Positions 1-6,270 of a DNA stretch of 8,257 nt are shown here, in pieces. A model generated the notes under the pieces. That model made no database searches and was not told where the DNA came from. It saw nothing but the letters and a program-made list of their open reading frames with translations. The stretch is taken from contig QHYO01000515.1 of the NCBI GenBank assembly GCA_003224135.1, forward strand, positions 1-8,257. The letters are read 5' to 3'. Every line of letters begins with the position of its first letter. Positions within the stretch are counted from its first letter, which is position 1. Origin of the DNA: Acidobacteriota bacterium (lineage in GTDB: Bacteria > Acidobacteriota > Terriglobia > Acidiferrales > UBA7541). Both the position numbers and the translations under genes were made by a program.

Positions 1-380
1 CGGGTGACGACAGCGCGAGTTCGCTTGTCGCTGCGTGCGATCTCGCCTGCCAACGCACTGACCGGACAGCCCGTGCCTGGATGATTGCGATGTGCTTCGC
101 TCAAATAATCATCGACGAGCGACTCGTACGTGACCGGCGGCCCGCCCGAGGCAGCGGCATCCACCTGATGCTTCCACACTCCTAATGCAGACCCGACCGC
201 TTCGGCCACTAAGTCATCGCGCGATTTGAAGTGCTTGTAGAAGCCGCCCACGGTAAGACCGGCTTCCTTCATCAGCTCTGCGATTCCGATCCCGGCAATC
301 CCCTCTTCGCGAAATCTCTTTGCGGCGATAGCAACGATGCGCTTATGAGTCTTCGCCTTTTCAGCCTTGGAATGGCGCAT
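1..380 (-). CDS. TetR/AcrR family transcriptional regulator (C-terminus cut by window edge)
   Basis: A one-component repressor of the TetR/AcrR family: an N-terminal helix-turn-helix binds a palindromic operator, and a C-terminal domain binds a small ligand. Translating the minus strand from the ATG at 378-380 gives 126 codons without a stop before the window edge. Residues 11-55 are a typical TetR DNA-binding domain, with the recognition region GIAELMKEAGLTVGGFYKHF at about 32-51. A C-terminal-domain motif GCPVSALAGEIARSD lies near 104-118, a pattern seen in many TetR regulators. The start is supported by a strong AGGAGG at 385-390, 4 nt before the ATG. The gene is divergent from the ABM ORF at 536, the usual arrangement of a TetR regulator and its target. 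Autoregulation is likely because a palindrome overlaps its own -10 box. The ligand cannot be inferred. Confidence 0.93.
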   Translation of the reverse strand, partial: MRHSKAEKAKTHKRIVAIAAKRFREEGIAGIGIAELMKEAGLTVGGFYKHFKSRDDLVAEAVGSALGVWKHQVDAAASGGPPVTYESLVDDYLSEAHRNHPGTGCPVSALAGEIARSDKRTRAVVT

Positions 381-437
381 TGGCCCTCCTAAAAAAACTG
401 TAACCGAATCGCAATTACCTGAATCGAATCCGGAGAA

Positions 438-457
438 TGGATTATAACAATAATCCA
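438..457. promoter_or_regulatory. Candidate TetR operator overlapping the tetR -10 box
   Basis: An inverted repeat with 8-bp perfect arms, TGGATTAT and ATAATCCA, is separated by 4 nt (AACA) and lies between the divergent tetR and ABM genes. Its left arm contains, on the minus strand, a perfect TATAAT (441-446) placed as the tetR -10 box. A TTGTGT at 465-470 on that strand gives an 18-nt spacing but is a poor -35. On the plus strand TATAAC (443-448) is a possible -10 for the ABM gene, without a clear -35. Size and position fit a TetR-family operator that would control both directions. The assignment is inference from symmetry and location. Confidence 0.5.
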
Positions 458-535
458 AAGTGAAACACAAGGAGACCCCGTTGACACCGGGGAAGGAAAC
501 GTACGCAACGTTACACGCCAGAAGGGAGATCGCTC

Positions 536-811
536 ATGGACAATCAAAAGATTTACCTGCTGGCAGAAATTACCGTTCTACTCGAATTCCTGGACGACGT
601 GAAAGCCGCGTTCAAGCAAGCTCTCGTTCCTACGCTTCAAGAGCCCGGTTGCGAAGCACTGTTCGAGGCCTCACGGGAGGGCGACCCGCATAAGCTGGTC
701 TTCTTTGAGGTTTTCTCCTCTTTGGCGGCACATGAATTTCACCTTGAACAGGACTACACGAAGAAGATGAATCGTGACGACATTCCACACAGCGTCCTAA
801 GCTCAGACTAG
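536..811 (+). CDS. ABM-domain (YgiN-like) monooxygenase fold protein, chimeric C-terminus
   Basis: Residues 5-76 read as an antibiotic-biosynthesis-monooxygenase (ABM) domain: an N-terminal strand (KIYLLAEITV), an amphipathic helix, EPGCEALFEA, a FFEVF strand and AAHEFHLEQDY. Such small dimeric ferredoxin-like-fold proteins oxidise quinols or polyketides, or have unknown roles; no substrate can be assigned. The ATG is preceded by GAAGGGAG (521-528) at a proper distance. The normal ABM C-terminal helix and strand are missing. After TKK (residues 75-77) the sequence switches to MNRDDIPHSVLSSD, which is the first copper-ligand segment of a cupredoxin, and then hits TAG. The ORF is therefore an ABM gene fused by deletion to a cupredoxin gene. 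It may still be expressed from the TetR-controlled promoter, but a stable fold is doubtful. Confidence 0.75.
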   Translation: MDNQKIYLLAEITVLLEFLDDVKAAFKQALVPTLQEPGCEALFEASREGDPHKLVFFEVFSSLAAHEFHLEQDYTKKMNRDDIPHSVLSSD

Positions 812-966
812 GTTTCAAGTCGCGGGTTCTAGATACCGACGAAACCTTTTCTTTTACGTTCGGAAAACCCGGCACCTATCCGTACTTCTGCTCTGTTCAC
901 GCGAAGATGACCGGCCAGGTCGTCGTTAAGCTCTTTCAAGCGCGAAGCCTGACCAATTTTCGCTGA
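767..966 (+). pseudogene. Cupredoxin (plastocyanin/amicyanin-type) remnant, 5' deleted and frameshifted
   Basis: Codons 767-808, in the ABM reading frame, encode MNRDDIPHSVLSSD. From 814 the cupredoxin continues in another frame: FKSRVLDTDETFSFTFGKPG, then TYPYFCSVHAKMTGQVVVK, ending at TGA 964-966. Together these contain all four type 1 copper ligands expected of the family: His in PHSV, then Cys, His and Met in C-x2-H-x2-M, the amicyanin-like spacing. The N-terminal half (first strands and signal peptide) is absent. The halves are out of register at about 809-813: loss of two bases, or gain of one, would restore SSD..GFKSR. Intact relatives are periplasmic or secreted electron carriers. The fragment has no start or RBS of its own. 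An authentic fused protein interrupted by a sequencing error is possible but less likely, because half of the cupredoxin barrel is missing. Confidence 0.75.
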
Positions 967-1347
967 TCCAGTCTCTGGAGCTCGTTGTTTGCCTGATTGT
1001 TGCTCCCACTACGCATCTCGGAGGATTTCTTAGCGACGTCAATGGTGGCCCGCGAAATTTCCACTTCTGCGCGATCTTGGAAAATCGTAGTACTATCTGT
1101 AAATGGCTGATATCATGTGGTTTAATGGTTGATTCCGCTTAACAGTTACTGGGTGCTCCGTACTACGACCTGCGTACCCTGTCCTTTGGCTCTCTCGGCC
1201 CATTGGTTAATTTTCCAAGGGGCCGTGTGCGAGCTACCCAACCCGCTTTCGTTCTTGTGGCCGTGTCACGGTCACTGCCGACAGGCAACCCTATCTTAAA
1301 ACTGGTGGCAACTGCCTTGCATCCGATATTGGCGGAGTTGCGCGAGC
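967..1347. other. Non-coding gap with short palindromes
   Basis: About 380 bases with no convincing ORF on either strand. Visible structure: two perfect 8-bp palindromes, TAGTACTA (1088-1095) and TGATATCA (1108-1115), whose starts are 20 bp apart; a hairpin at 1197-1224; and CCGTG-T-CACGG at 1261-1271. A TATCTT at 1292-1297 could be a -10 for the downstream gene, but no good -35 accompanies it. The stretch probably holds the promoter and operators of the gene at 1348, and possibly eroded sequence from the event that damaged the cupredoxin gene. Confidence 0.5.
1197..1224. repeat. Imperfect hairpin GGCCCATTGG / CCAAGGGGCC
   Basis: Ten-base arms with a single mismatch flank an 8-nt loop (TTAATTTT). 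No T-tract follows on either strand, so it is not a canonical intrinsic terminator. It lies about 120 bp upstream of the gene at 1348 and could be an RNA leader element or a protein-binding site. Function is unknown. Confidence 0.45.
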
Positions 1348-2334
1348 ATGCGTAGAATCAAGCACTTGCTGCGATCCCGGCCACCCACGCGAACCAAAGC
1401 TGGAGTCTTCGGCAGACACTTGCGGCGCGCCTACCAGGCGGCTCGTTGTTGGTCGATTTCGCTCTCCATCTCGGTCCCTGTTTTGCTGATTCTCGCTCAG
1501 CCATCAGACCTCTTTTCGGCGCCTCAACCTAGCGTGGAAAACGCTGGCGTCGGAAATGCAAAAACCGCGCAGGCGTTCGCGAACTACGTCCGCGCAATTG
1601 ACGTACGCAATAACTCTGAATTGCAACGTGGCGTCGATCTGCTATGGATCGATCGACTCCCTGAAGCGGCGAGAAAGCGGGGTTACACGGATTTAGCCCA
1701 GGGCGGCGTGGAACTGCAACAACGCAGCAAGCTCGAATCCGGCAGCGAATTTCGCTGCCCGGATTGCATGATTCATCACTGGGAAGGCGTGGTGTTTATC
1801 CGCGGTGCGCGCCTCGACGACGTGCTGCGCGTCCTTCAAGATTACGATCATCACGCGGAATATTACGCTCCGGATGTTGCACGCTCAAAAATCGAGTCGC
1901 GCGAAGGCGATCACTTTCGGATTTTCTTGCGCTTTCGGCGGCAGAAGGTGATCACGGTTGTACTGAATACCGAACATGACGTTGTCTACACTCGCGATTC
2001 CGCGTCGCGCGCGCACAGCCGCAGCACCGCTACGCACATCGCGGAAGTGGAAAATCCCGGCAAACCAAATGAGCGGGAGAAACCCCGCGAAAGCGACAAC
2101 GGATTTCTGTGGGGAATGGAAACGTGGTGGCGCATGGAAGAAAAAGACCACGGCGTCTACGTGCAGAGCGAAGTGCTTTCGCTCACACGCAACATCCCCG
2201 TCGGACTCAGCTGGATGGTCGGGCCCTTTGTTACCGCTGTGCCGAAGGAGTCTCTAACCTTTACGCTGGAAGCGACGCGAAAGGCGGTCCTGGCGCGACT
2301 TCGCGCGACGAATTCAAGCGGACTTGTCCGGTAA
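1348..2334 (+). CDS. Exported or membrane-anchored START/SRPBCC-like protein
   Basis: Not a characterised gene. The protein has 328 residues. The first 33 are strongly basic, followed by a hydrophobic stretch (about 35-51, SISLSISVPVLLILAQ) that would act as an uncleaved anchor or a long signal peptide. Residues about 90-315 resemble a START/SRPBCC-type lipid-binding helix-grip fold: VVFIRGARLDDVLRVLQDYD, alternating strands around 185-235, METWWRMEEKDHGVYVQSEV, and a C-terminal amphipathic helix (TLEATRKAVLARLRA). A CPDC motif at 137-140 with nearby HH could be a disulphide or metal site. The start has GGAG at 1334-1337, 10 nt upstream. A TTG at codon 25 would give a more usual signal-peptide length but lacks an RBS. 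Its 3' end overlaps the convergent glycosyltransferase gene by 21 bp. An envelope lipid-related role is only a guess. Confidence 0.8.
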   Translation: MRRIKHLLRSRPPTRTKAGVFGRHLRRAYQAARCWSISLSISVPVLLILAQPSDLFSAPQPSVENAGVGNAKTAQAFANYVRAIDVRNNSELQRGVDLLWIDRLPEAARKRGYTDLAQGGVELQQRSKLESGSEFRCPDCMIHHWEGVVFIRGARLDDVLRVLQDYDHHAEYYAPDVARSKIESREGDHFRIFLRFRRQKVITVVLNTEHDVVYTRDSASRAHSRSTATHIAEVENPGKPNEREKPRESDNGFLWGMETWWRMEEKDHGVYVQSEVLSLTRNIPVGLSWMVGPFVTAVPKESLTFTLEATRKAVLARLRATNSSGLVR

Positions 2335-3525
2335 GGTGAAGGCCGACTTTGCCAGCGCGGCCTTCGCCATCAGCTTTCGCAATTCGCTCGCGTGAGCGGC
2401 CCAGGACAATTTCTTTGCCGTTCGCCGAGCATTTGCGGCGATGGCGCCGCGAACCGAAGAATTTGACGCGAGCATGCGGATCGCCTCGCTCAGCTCCCGC
2501 GCATTTTCCGGATCTTTCAGAATTACGGAATCTTCAGCATTCACGAGCCACTCGCTCACTCCCGCGCGTGAACTGACGACAACGGGCAGTCCGCATGACA
2601 TTGCCTCGAGTACCGGCAAATTGAAAGAGTCCTCGAGAGAAGGAGCGACTAAGAGGTCGGCGGCAGCGTAAAAGATTCTGACGTCTTGAACCGGCGCGAA
2701 AAATTCGACGCGACTGGTGAGTCCAAGATTTTTCGCGTCGGCGCGAAAGGGAGCCTGTTCGTCCTGGCCCACAACCAACAATCGGATAGGCAAGTCTTTG
2801 CAAGTCGAACACGCTTGCAAGAGAGTGTTTAGCCCTTTGTTTCGCCAATCATTTCCGATCAAAAGCAAAACGAAATCTTGCGGCGAACACTTCCATCCCT
2901 GCCGGTAGCGCTCACGAAAAATTGCGATGGAAGCAGGTGAGAAGTGATCGCCGTCGACACCGTTCGGAATTACACTCACGTCGTTGCGTCCGAAATAGTG
3001 GCTTAGTTGGTCAGCCGTATGGCGAGAGACGGCAGCGAGTGTGAGGCGAGGATTTGCGTAAACTCGGCGCTCGAGACTGCAGACGAGTGCGTAGTAGAGT
3101 TTTCGGTGCAAACCGCGCAGCCCGCCAGACTCGCGGGATTGCTGCATCTCGGCGATGCGATGAAAAACGGCGTGGACTAAGATTACATCCGCGTCGATGG
3201 CGTTAATCCCGGGCGAGAACACGACGTCAGGCCTTTTTCGCGTGGTACGTTCCTGCCGCCAACGTGTGAATCGATTCAGAAAAAGCCATCCGAGAAATTG
3301 CATGAGATGGGGCCCGGCAAGCGAGCCGACACGATGCCAATTAATTCGCCTGATGCCGTTTCTTCCCGCCGCGGATTCGGTTTTGAGGTTTATGTCGCTG
3401 ACGCGCTGCGCGTAAAGTTCGATCTCATCTTTGTCATCCGCCGCAAGGTGATCCACTAATTCGGCGACTGCGCGCTCTGTTCCGTGCTGGCGATCCACGA
3501 AAGGGGAAATCACAGCAATCCGCAC
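2314..3525 (-). CDS. Glycosyltransferase family 4 (GT-B fold), RfaG/WaaG-like
   Basis: A retaining GT-B glycosyltransferase transferring a sugar from a nucleotide donor, most likely to a cell-surface glycan or lipid-linked saccharide in the cytoplasm. The N-terminal domain opens with MRIAVISPF and HGTERAVAELV (residues 14-24), an acceptor-side motif of GT4 enzymes. The C-terminal donor-binding domain begins near 215 with FVLLLIGNDWRNKGLNTLL and carries APSLEDSFNLPVLEAMSCG (294-312). The usual E-x7-E pair is here D299-x7-E307, with an extra Glu at 298; Asp at this site is a known natural variant. The start is GTG (3523-3525), preceded by GAGG at 8 nt. At 403 residues it is full length. It is last of three co-directional glycosyltransferases, 197 bp after the preceding one, and its 3' end overlaps the convergent gene. 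Donor and acceptor are unknown. Confidence 0.92.
   Translation of the reverse strand: MRIAVISPFVDRQHGTERAVAELVDHLAADDKDEIELYAQRVSDINLKTESAAGRNGIRRINWHRVGSLAGPHLMQFLGWLFLNRFTRWRQERTTRKRPDVVFSPGINAIDADVILVHAVFHRIAEMQQSRESGGLRGLHRKLYYALVCSLERRVYANPRLTLAAVSRHTADQLSHYFGRNDVSVIPNGVDGDHFSPASIAIFRERYRQGWKCSPQDFVLLLIGNDWRNKGLNTLLQACSTCKDLPIRLLVVGQDEQAPFRADAKNLGLTSRVEFFAPVQDVRIFYAAADLLVAPSLEDSFNLPVLEAMSCGLPVVVSSRAGVSEWLVNAEDSVILKDPENARELSEAIRMLASNSSVRGAIAANARRTAKKLSWAAHASELRKLMAKAALAKSAFTLPDKSA
2335..2368. terminator. Hairpin directly after the stop codon (candidate terminator between convergent genes)
   Basis: GGTGAAGGCCG (2335-2345) pairs with CGGCCTTCGCC (2358-2368) over 11 positions, with one T-G wobble and a 12-nt loop. 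It begins on the base after the TAA of the START-like gene and lies inside the 3' end of the opposing glycosyltransferase gene. There is no U-tract on either side, so intrinsic termination is uncertain. It could instead be a stabilising 3' hairpin or coincidental within coding sequence. Confidence 0.45.
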
Positions 3526-3543
3526 GTCACGCGCCTCGGCCGC

Positions 3544-3657
3544 TTAGGCAATTACTCTATTTTTCTGGACAGTCTGCTTCTGCTTCCAATACGTCCACCG
3601 CTTGAATATAGCGCACAAATGGACGAGCGGTGATTGCGGATCCGGCCAAGAGCATTT
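3544..3657 (-). pseudogene. Possible C-terminal gene remnant in the gap between two glycosyltransferases
   Basis: The 197-bp gap 3526-3722 has no complete gene. One minus-strand frame is open for 37 codons to a TAA (3544-3546) and reads SWPDPQSPLVHLCAIF followed by KRWTYWKQKQTVQKNRVIA, a basic, aromatic-rich tail like those ending many membrane or glycosyltransferase proteins. It has no start codon, and a TGA lies immediately upstream (3658-3660). It could be the end of a deleted gene, or chance. No family is recognised. Confidence 0.25.
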
Positions 3658-3722
3658 TCAATTTGAAACGTCTTGCGGTGGAAGAAAAGGAGAAAAATGA
3701 CAGTGCTCGCTGGATTGGTGGT

Positions 3723-4883
3723 TCAATCGCGGCAGTCGAATTCCGGAAAATGTTCCCAGTCCTCGCCGCGAAGGGCTGCTCCGAGTTGCTGCACTTGAGT
3801 TGACCCCATCAACTCGTGCCTGGCGTGTTCGTAGTTCGCACGTGGGATCGAAGGCTCCAGAAGCCCATCGAGATCGCCGGCAATCTCCTGTTCGTTGTCG
3901 CCGCTCCCGCAGACTTGTCCGATCTTGTATTTGCCCACCACGCAAGCAAGCGTGCTGTCGCGTGGCGCATGCGCGAGGATTGGCCGTTGTGCCTGCAGGT
4001 ATGTCGAAACTTTGATCGGCAGACTCGTGCGCCGGAACACTTGGTATTTTTTCCCAGTGGGATACATGGAATACAAGATGTCGCAGGAGGCGAGCAGCGG
4101 AATCGCGTCCGCCTCGCCCAAATCACCGTAGGATTCAAAGATTTCAGGGTGTTGCGCCGCGACAGGGTCCATTTCTGACGAAGCACCGACACGGATGATG
4201 CGCAGCCTGCGTTTTTTCTGATCGGCTATTTTTTTGCAGGCCGAGACGAACCGGCGAAAGGGCTCCGCCTGGTAGAGGGTGCCAATGTGTCCGATTCTAA
4301 GCTGGCTGCGATCCAGTGCGACATTCAGCATCGGCAACTCAGCGATATGACGATAGAGCGCGAAACATTTCACTCCGTATTTCTGCCGATATAGATTTCT
4401 CATTCCCCAGCTGGTGACATCGATGCTTGCGGCCGAGCGCAGAAGCTTTGGAAAGGTCTTCAGCAAGAGTGGCCGGAATGCCGTATAGCGTTCCGAACGA
4501 ATCCATGTTCCAAAGGGGTCGTCGTGCACCGTCAGATGGACTTTTTTCCCTTGATCGCAGAGCTCTGCCGCGACGGAAATTCCTTCGTAATGGCCGACTA
4601 TCCAATAGAGGTCGGCATCCATTTGTTCCACAAGACCTTTGATACGGGCTTTTGAGCCAGGCAAGAATCCTGTGCGCCCGGCGAGATCGCTCAAGAACTG
4701 TTTTGCAGTCAGCGGTTCGCCTAACCGCTGGCCGCGGCTTCCCGGTACCGGATTTTCAGAAAGGTAATACCACTGGATCTCGAGACCTTTCAGCTGCTCC
4801 AAGTGGCTTCTCAACTGAACCGAACCGCCGCCGATTTCAGGTGAGAAGGATGTGAAAAGCGCAATTCGCAATGAAAACTCCAT
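3723..4883 (-). CDS. Divergent GT-B-like glycosyltransferase
   Basis: A 386-residue protein with the two-domain layout of GT-B glycosyltransferases. The N-terminal Rossmann start is LRIALFTSFSPEIGGGSVQ (5-23), with a glycine-rich loop. It continues through DADLYWIVGHYEG (89-101) and VHLTVHDDPFGTW (115-127). The C-terminal domain starts near 195 with LRIGHIGTLYQAEPFRRFV. The donor-site region reads RTSLPIKVSTYLQAQRPILA (285-304), matching the shape of GT4 enzymes (P-x-K, tyrosine-leucine, RPIL) but without the E-x7-E glutamates, so catalysis or donor choice may differ. Start choice: the ATG (4881-4883) has little RBS, whereas a TTG at 4869-4871 (codon 5) has GGAG 6 nt before it and begins exactly at RIALF, so it may be the true start. 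It lies 44 bp after the upstream glycosyltransferase and is probably co-transcribed with it. Confidence 0.85.
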   Translation of the reverse strand: MEFSLRIALFTSFSPEIGGGSVQLRSHLEQLKGLEIQWYYLSENPVPGSRGQRLGEPLTAKQFLSDLAGRTGFLPGSKARIKGLVEQMDADLYWIVGHYEGISVAAELCDQGKKVHLTVHDDPFGTWIRSERYTAFRPLLLKTFPKLLRSAASIDVTSWGMRNLYRQKYGVKCFALYRHIAELPMLNVALDRSQLRIGHIGTLYQAEPFRRFVSACKKIADQKKRRLRIIRVGASSEMDPVAAQHPEIFESYGDLGEADAIPLLASCDILYSMYPTGKKYQVFRRTSLPIKVSTYLQAQRPILAHAPRDSTLACVVGKYKIGQVCGSGDNEQEIAGDLDGLLEPSIPRANYEHARHELMGSTQVQQLGAALRGEDWEHFPEFDCRD

Positions 4884-4927
4884 TCTCGGGGGCAGATCTT
4901 TCCTTGACCGCAGCCAGAAGGATTTTC

Positions 4928-6130
4928 TTACCTGCTGCGTTGTACGGCCTCCACGGCTTTTTGAACCGCTTCAACGGTTGCGGCAATGATTTTCCCCGGC
5001 GAATGAGTCTCGACGTGAGCAAAACCTCGTCGGCCGGTTTCCTGCAACAGCTCGCGATCGGCAAAAGCAGCGCGTAAAGTTGTGGCAAGAGCTCGGATAT
5101 TGCCCGCCGGAAAGACAAAGTCCGGCCGCACGGGAGCGACCAAATCGCGCGCAGCACCCACCTGATCACTCGCAATTACCGGGCATCCGCAGCACATTGC
5201 TTCATTCACGACAACCGCGAACGGTTCGTAACCTGAAGGTAGCACCATCACGTCCGCCGCAGAATAGAGCGCAGGCAATTGAGACTGATTCACAAAACCT
5301 AGGAATTTTACGCGCTCCTGAATCCCGCGCTGCGTTGCTTGCGCTTGCAGTTCGGCTCGCTGAGGGCCCTCACCTGCAAACACGAGAATGGACCCTTGCA
5401 GATTCGCTTCGGCGAACGCGTGAAGCAAATCCATCGGCCTCTTCCACGATTGCAATTTGGCACAGAATAGAATCACTGGCTGCTCTGGCGCGGCGCCCCA
5501 TTCTGCGCGTACTGCCGCGCGGTCCGCTTTTAGAGATTCCGTCTTCCACCAGTCGTTGTCCACGGCGTACGGAGTGAGCGTGATCTTGCCGGCAGAAATG
5601 CCGAGACTCTTCACCATTTCCAACGTTCCAGTCGAAGGCACAATCACCTGATCCGCCTGGCGAAACAGAAATGGCCAAAAAGCTTTCTTAAACCAGATCT
5701 TCCACGTTTTCCCATCTCGCGGCGCAAGGCTGTGCGCGTCAGTGCCAAACAAAAACGCCGTCCCGGCGATCTTTGCTGCACGGCGAGCAATCCAAAACGA
5801 TGCGCGCACATACCCAACGAAACATAGCGCCGCGTCGAAGTGTCCCTCGCGAATCACCGTTCCCAGCCCGGGATTGTTCAACCCCCAGAACGATTCTTCG
5901 CCCGATCCTTTGTTCGGGATTTCCATCCAAGAATATCCATCGAGCAGCGGCACGTCCCACTTCACGGAAGTCTGAAACTCCGGGTCAAAGCCTGATCGGG
6001 CACCGCGCAAAGAACAGTACGCTACCTGTACATCGAGCCGCGGCTCATTTGCCATTCGACGAAAAATCGGCGCCATGTATTGGGCCGGATGCGTCGCGAT
6101 GGCCAAAACTCTGAAGCGGCGCTCAGACAT
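4928..6130 (-). CDS. Glycosyltransferase family 4 (GT-B fold)
   Basis: A full-length (400 residues) retaining GT4 enzyme. The N-terminus has FRVLAIATHPAQYMAPIFRR (6-25), the HP-x-QY-x2-P acceptor-domain signature of a GT4 subgroup. The donor domain starts near 217 (QPVILFCAKLQSWKRP, with a Lys at 225 and Lys-Arg-Pro at 230-232). It continues with FAGEGPQRAEL (251-261) and contains a canonical E-x7-E (E302 and E310 in SGYEPFAVVVNEAMCCGCPV), the nucleotide-sugar binding and catalytic motif. It is the first gene of the minus-strand glycosyltransferase run and is divergent from yebC. The ATG at 6128-6130 has no obvious Shine-Dalgarno sequence. The C-terminal end contains a small duplication (VEAVQKAVEAVQ). 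A role in exopolysaccharide, lipopolysaccharide or glycolipid assembly is likely; the sugar is not inferable. Confidence 0.93.
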   Translation of the reverse strand: MSERRFRVLAIATHPAQYMAPIFRRMANEPRLDVQVAYCSLRGARSGFDPEFQTSVKWDVPLLDGYSWMEIPNKGSGEESFWGLNNPGLGTVIREGHFDAALCFVGYVRASFWIARRAAKIAGTAFLFGTDAHSLAPRDGKTWKIWFKKAFWPFLFRQADQVIVPSTGTLEMVKSLGISAGKITLTPYAVDNDWWKTESLKADRAAVRAEWGAAPEQPVILFCAKLQSWKRPMDLLHAFAEANLQGSILVFAGEGPQRAELQAQATQRGIQERVKFLGFVNQSQLPALYSAADVMVLPSGYEPFAVVVNEAMCCGCPVIASDQVGAARDLVAPVRPDFVFPAGNIRALATTLRAAFADRELLQETGRRGFAHVETHSPGKIIAATVEAVQKAVEAVQRSR

Positions 6131-6180
6131 TGGATTTGTTGGCGTGCGTCAATTCTGTCGCGAGCGTGAATTCCATGTGT

Positions 6181-6234
6181 GTTTCGCTCGAGGTTTCGCT
6201 GCAAAGGACCGTCTGCGAGTATAACCGTGTTTCG
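6181..6234. repeat. Spaced direct repeats GTTTCG(CT) in a divergent promoter region
   Basis: GTTTCGCT occurs at 6181-6188 and again at 6193-6200, exactly 12 bp apart. A third GTTTCG is at 6229-6234, 36 bp (3 x 12) after the second. They lie between the divergent glycosyltransferase run and yebC. TATAAC (6220-6225, plus) and TATACT (6219-6224, minus) overlap between the repeats as possible -10 boxes, though neither has a convincing -35. The repeats could be binding sites for a regulator. Confidence 0.35.
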
Positions 6235-6270
6235 AACCCTCAAACCGCTGTGCTAAACTTCTTAAGGCTT

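Noticed and set aside
481..509. TTGACA at 481-486 as a -35 box for the ABM gene
   Set aside because: No acceptable -10 box at 16-18 nt downstream, and it lies beyond the better-placed palindrome promoter region.
460..693. 77-codon frame starting upstream of the ABM gene
   Set aside because: Overlaps the ABM ORF in another frame, has no RBS and no motif; the ABM frame carries the domain signature.
3594..3682. 8-bp inverted repeat TCCACCGC / GCGGTGGA as possible mobile-element ends
   Set aside because: Arms are short, 73 nt apart, with no target-site duplication or transposase; expected by chance.
3697..3798. 33-codon plus-strand ORF with a good AAGGAG ribosome-binding site
   Set aside because: Mostly antisense to the end of a glycosyltransferase gene, with no promoter and no meaningful protein pattern; the RBS-like sequence is probably chance.
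5080..5577. 165-codon plus-strand frame
   Set aside because: Antisense to a clear GT4 glycosyltransferase gene; low-complexity Arg/Ser/Pro composition.
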